A DNA stretch of 45,612 nt from an uncultured Planctomycetaceae bacterium (lineage in GTDB: Bacteria > Planctomycetota > Planctomycetia > Planctomycetales > Planctomycetaceae). Positions within the stretch are counted from its first letter, which is position 1. Every line of letters begins with the position of its first letter. The position numbers were made by a program, and so were the translations under genes. Under the pieces are notes generated by a model. That model saw nothing but the letters and a program-made list of their open reading frames with translations, was not told where the DNA came from and did no database searches. Of the stretch, positions 43,385 through 45,612 are shown piece after piece. The stretch spans positions 1 to 45,612 of the forward strand of contig CAIQIE010000123.1 of assembly GCA_903871805.1 (NCBI GenBank). The letters are read 5' to 3'.

Positions 43385-44461
43385 CTATTCGGCAGCCTGA
43401 ACGCGTTTTTTTGCGCGTTCGTGAAGTTCCACGGGCACAGATTTCAGTAGTTTTTCGATGACGGTGTCTGGAGTGACACCCTGGCTGGCCGCGGAAAAAT
43501 TGGTCATAATTCTGTGGCGTAGAACGGGTTTTGCGATGGCTTTAATGTCGTCGGTGGTCACGTGAAACCGGCCCTGCAGCAGAGCATATGCGCGCGCTCC
43601 CAGGATAAGGTACTGGCCAGCTCGAGGCCCGGCGCCCCAGGAAACCAGTTCTTTGATAAAGGGCGGAGCTTCGCTTTCACCAGGGCGTGTGGCCCGAACG
43701 AGGTCGCGAGCGTAGACAAAAATGTGTTCGGCGCAGGGAACGCGGCGGACAACTTCCTGCAGAGCCTGAATTTGGCGTCCTGTTAAGACCGGCGTCAGTT
43801 CCGGCTTTTCGTTGCCGGTTGTCTGTTTCAGAATCCGCAGTTCTTCGGAAGCCGTGGGATAGCGCACCACGACGTTGAACATGAAGCGGTCAAGCTGTGC
43901 CTCTGGAAGCGGATAGGTGCCTTCCTGTTCAATGGGATTTTGGGTGGCCAGCGTAAAAAACGGATCCGGAAGATCGTAGGTATTGGATCCCACGGTCACG
44001 TGCCGTTCCTGCATGGCTTCCAGCAAGGCGGCCTGTGTCTTGGGGGGCGTACGATTGATTTCGTCTGCCAGCAGCACGTTGGTGAACAGTGGCCCCGGGA
44101 TGAACTGAAACACACGCCGTCCTGTTTCCGGATCATCCTGCAGCACATCGGTGCCAGTCATGTCAGACGGCATCAGGTCCGGGGTGAATTGAATACGGCG
44201 AAAGTTCAGCTGCAGGATTCGGGCAATAGTGCTGCACAGGAGCGTCTTGGCCAGGCCGGGGACGCCGACCAGCAGGCAGTGTGACCGGCAGAACATGGCA
44301 ATCAGCAACTGGTCCACGACCTCGTCCTGACCGATGATCACCTTGCCGATTTCCTGACGCATCTTCTGGTAGGCATTTGTCAGGCCGCGAATGGCCTGTT
44401 CTTCGAGCGCCGTTGGTGGCGGGTTCGGGCGATCTGGGTTCTGGGCGTCGACGTCTGGCAT
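43385..44461 (-). CDS. MoxR family AAA+ ATPase
   Basis: A 358-residue AAA+ chaperone-type ATPase of the MoxR family, which helps insert cofactors or assemble complexes, often in the envelope or with von Willebrand (VWA) proteins. Walker A is GVPGLAKT (66-73), Walker B LLADEIN (Asp133-Glu134), sensor 1 [21 protein letters not shown] contains Asn and the MoxR-specific stretch, and a C-terminal lid domain follows ([17 protein letters not shown]). Usually moxR is followed by DUF58 and VWA genes; here the next gene on the strand is the exported HEAT-like protein instead. It is divergent from the exonuclease gene, with a 208-base spacer. No strong ribosome binding site is visible. Confidence 0.93.
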   Translation of the reverse strand: MPDVDAQNPDRPNPPPTALEEQAIRGLTNAYQKMRQEIGKVIIGQDEVVDQLLIAMFCRSHCLLVGVPGLAKTLLCSTIARILQLNFRRIQFTPDLMPSDMTGTDVLQDDPETGRRVFQFIPGPLFTNVLLADEINRTPPKTQAALLEAMQERHVTVGSNTYDLPDPFFTLATQNPIEQEGTYPLPEAQLDRFMFNVVVRYPTASEELRILKQTTGNEKPELTPVLTGRQIQALQEVVRRVPCAEHIFVYARDLVRATRPGESEAPPFIKELVSWGAGPRAGQYLILGARAYALLQGRFHVTTDDIKAIAKPVLRHRIMTNFSAASQGVTPDTVIEKLLKSVPVELHERAKKRVQAAE

Positions 44462-44669
44462 ATTCGGGGGCTCGGACCGGATTCAGAAAATTTCGCACTG
44501 TTCTGCGAATTGGAACGCCCTGGACAGGGAAAAGCGAGCACGAATGGGCAGAATATCGCGTCACCGGGATTTCTGACAACTCTGCCAGGGGAACTCAGCA
44601 GATGTTTGCCCGTCATTTCGAATTGAGTGTTTGCATCTTTTCTGTTTCAGTCTGCTGGCCCCCAAAACC

Positions 44670-45515
44670 ATGAGCGATATCCATTATCTGATTTTCGATA
44701 TAGAAACTGTCGGCGATGGTGATCTGATTCGGCGGGTAAGATTTCCCGACCAGGCCATGACACCGCGAGAGGCCGTTCAGAAGTATCGCCGGCAATTACT
44801 GGAAGAGAGCGGACGCGATATTCTGCCGCTGACTTTTGTGCTGCCGGTTTCGGTGGCCGTTGCCAAAGTGGCGGAGGACTTTCGCCTTGTGGATATCCTC
44901 GTTCTTGATGCCCCCGAGTTTCGGCCTCAGGAAATCGTTCGTCGGTTCTGGCAGGGATGGCAGCACTATGAGCGGCCCACATTTGTGACGTTCAACGGGC
45001 GGGGTTATGATCTCCCTGTGATGGAAGTCTCGGCCTTCCGCTTTGGAATTAGTCTGCCTGCATGGTTTAATGTCGATTCCCGTTCCTTTGAACAATGCCG
45101 TAATCGCTACAATCACGAAGCCCATCTGGATCTTCAGGATCTGCTGAACAACTTCGGTGCGTTTCGCATGAGCGGCGGGCTGAACCTGCTGGCCAATCTG
45201 ATTCACAAACCAGGGAAGTCCGGCATTGATGGCTCACAGGTTCAGGAACTGTATGATCAGGGACGCGCTGACCTGATCAACGACTACTGCCGCTGCGATG
45301 TACTGGATACCTACTTCGTCTTCCTCAGGACTCAGGTGCTGCTGGGCCGCATCACTCTGCAGGACGAACAGGCTTTGGTTGAACATGCTCGCGAAATGCT
45401 GGAAAAGCAGGCCCCAGAGCATCCTGCGTATCAGCACTATTTGAAAATCTGGGACCAGCGGCTTGCGGAAAGCGTGGATGTGCTGACCGCCATTGGAAGG
45501 CAGCCTGTAGCATGA
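44670..45515 (+). CDS. DEDDy-type 3'-5' exonuclease (PolB exonuclease-like)
   Basis: A 281-residue predicted nuclease resembling the exonuclease domain of B-family DNA polymerases, as a stand-alone protein. Exo I is FDIETVGDG (Asp10, Glu12), Exo II is [14 protein letters not shown] (Asn-x-x-x-x-Asp) and Exo III is [13 protein letters not shown] (Tyr-x-x-x-Asp), the DEDDy pattern. [10 protein letters not shown] and [15 protein letters not shown] are further family blocks. The likely job is removal of nucleotides from DNA or RNA 3' ends in repair or RNA turnover. The ATG at 44670 was preferred to an in-frame TTG at 44631 because family proteins begin with the Exo I strand. No Shine-Dalgarno is obvious. 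Confidence 0.88.
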   Translation: MSDIHYLIFDIETVGDGDLIRRVRFPDQAMTPREAVQKYRRQLLEESGRDILPLTFVLPVSVAVAKVAEDFRLVDILVLDAPEFRPQEIVRRFWQGWQHYERPTFVTFNGRGYDLPVMEVSAFRFGISLPAWFNVDSRSFEQCRNRYNHEAHLDLQDLLNNFGAFRMSGGLNLLANLIHKPGKSGIDGSQVQELYDQGRADLINDYCRCDVLDTYFVFLRTQVLLGRITLQDEQALVEHAREMLEKQAPEHPAYQHYLKIWDQRLAESVDVLTAIGRQPVA

Positions 45516-45548
45516 CAGGAACCAGGTGATGCGGATTCCACAGTTCCG

Positions 45549-45612
45549 ACCGTTCTGTCAGTGTGACCGTTCTGTCAGTGTGACCGTTCTGTCAGTGTGA
45601 CCGTTCTGTCAG
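45549..45612. repeat. 17-bp tandem repeat reaching the window end
   Basis: The unit ACCGTTCTGTCAGTGTG occurs three times without change (45549-45565, 45566-45582, 45583-45599) and 13 bases of a fourth copy reach the end of the window. It begins 34 bases after the exonuclease stop, and the array continues beyond the sequence given. Confidence 0.95.

Noticed and set aside
43559..43568. CACGTG followed by AAACC in the moxR gene, as a possible further parS site
   Set aside because: Only the right half matches (left flank GTGGT), so it is a chance hexamer within a gene.

Overview
The window (about 45.6 kb, roughly 55% GC by eye) comes from the chromosome of a planctomycete. Families that are typical of or abundant in that phylum appear throughout: DUF1501, the DUF1587/1592/1588/1585 (PSD1-type) and DUF1552 exported proteins, a DUF6800-like micro-protein, an EboD-like dehydroquinate-synthase homologue, H4MPT-linked C1 genes (mfnB, fhcB), and a basic/acidic polarised conserved protein. 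Gene density is moderate, with several intergenic stretches of 0.3-1.4 kb and short dispersed palindromic repeats, as in large planctomycete genomes. No rRNA, tRNA, CRISPR array, prophage or intact insertion sequence was recognised. The genus cannot be fixed from the sequence alone.

Layout. 1-6 kb: the 5' end of an exported protein; a DUF6800-like small protein with its own promoter and terminator; an HpcH/HpaI aldolase; a Tat-type DUF1501 protein; and an IlvD/Edd dehydratase divergent from an Nramp-like transporter (6.1-7.7 kb). 7.8-12 kb, minus strand: purC, a phytanoyl-CoA dioxygenase-like protein, and a family 39-type membrane glycosyltransferase that appears split into two frames. 12-13.3 kb: a non-coding repeat cluster carrying several parS-like 16-mers plus a 17-bp tandem array. 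13.3-17.1 kb: a TPR protein, mfnB, a basic/acidic protein with a clear terminator, and an orphan eboD-like gene. 18.3-22.5 kb: a secreted Cys-rich repeat protein followed by a hairpin-rich non-coding region, an MFS transporter and an enolase-superfamily enzyme. 22.6-32.2 kb, plus strand: fhcB, a zinc-ribbon/membrane/cytochrome c PSD1-type protein, a DUF1552 protein, a GH10-like protein lacking both catalytic glutamates, and an unknown membrane protein. 32.3-34 kb: an S4 RNA-binding protein and a tRNA-dihydrouridine synthase. 34.5-37.4 kb: an HNH endonuclease and a NagB-LmbE fusion. 37.7-38.3 kb: a decayed IS4-type transposase. 38.5-40.7 kb: an overlapping pair, a cystathionine gamma-synthase-like enzyme and PxpA. 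41-45.6 kb: a HEAT-like exported protein and a MoxR ATPase, divergent from a DEDDy 3'-5' exonuclease, ending in a 17-bp tandem repeat that runs off the window.

Working together. MfnB and FhcB belong to the methanofuran-dependent C1 pathway. The IlvD/Edd dehydratase, HpcH aldolase, enolase-superfamily enzyme, MFS and Nramp-like transporters suggest uptake and breakdown of small organic or sugar acids. NagB-LmbE points to amino-sugar use. The DUF1592/DUF1552/DUF1501 proteins are the exported machinery that planctomycetes carry in many paralogous sets and whose chemistry is unknown. The points most worth a second look are the parS-like cluster, the catalytically dead GH10-like protein with its membrane neighbour, the Cys-rich protein with a lysine-proline core, and the FhcB that lacks the metal-ligand cysteine.
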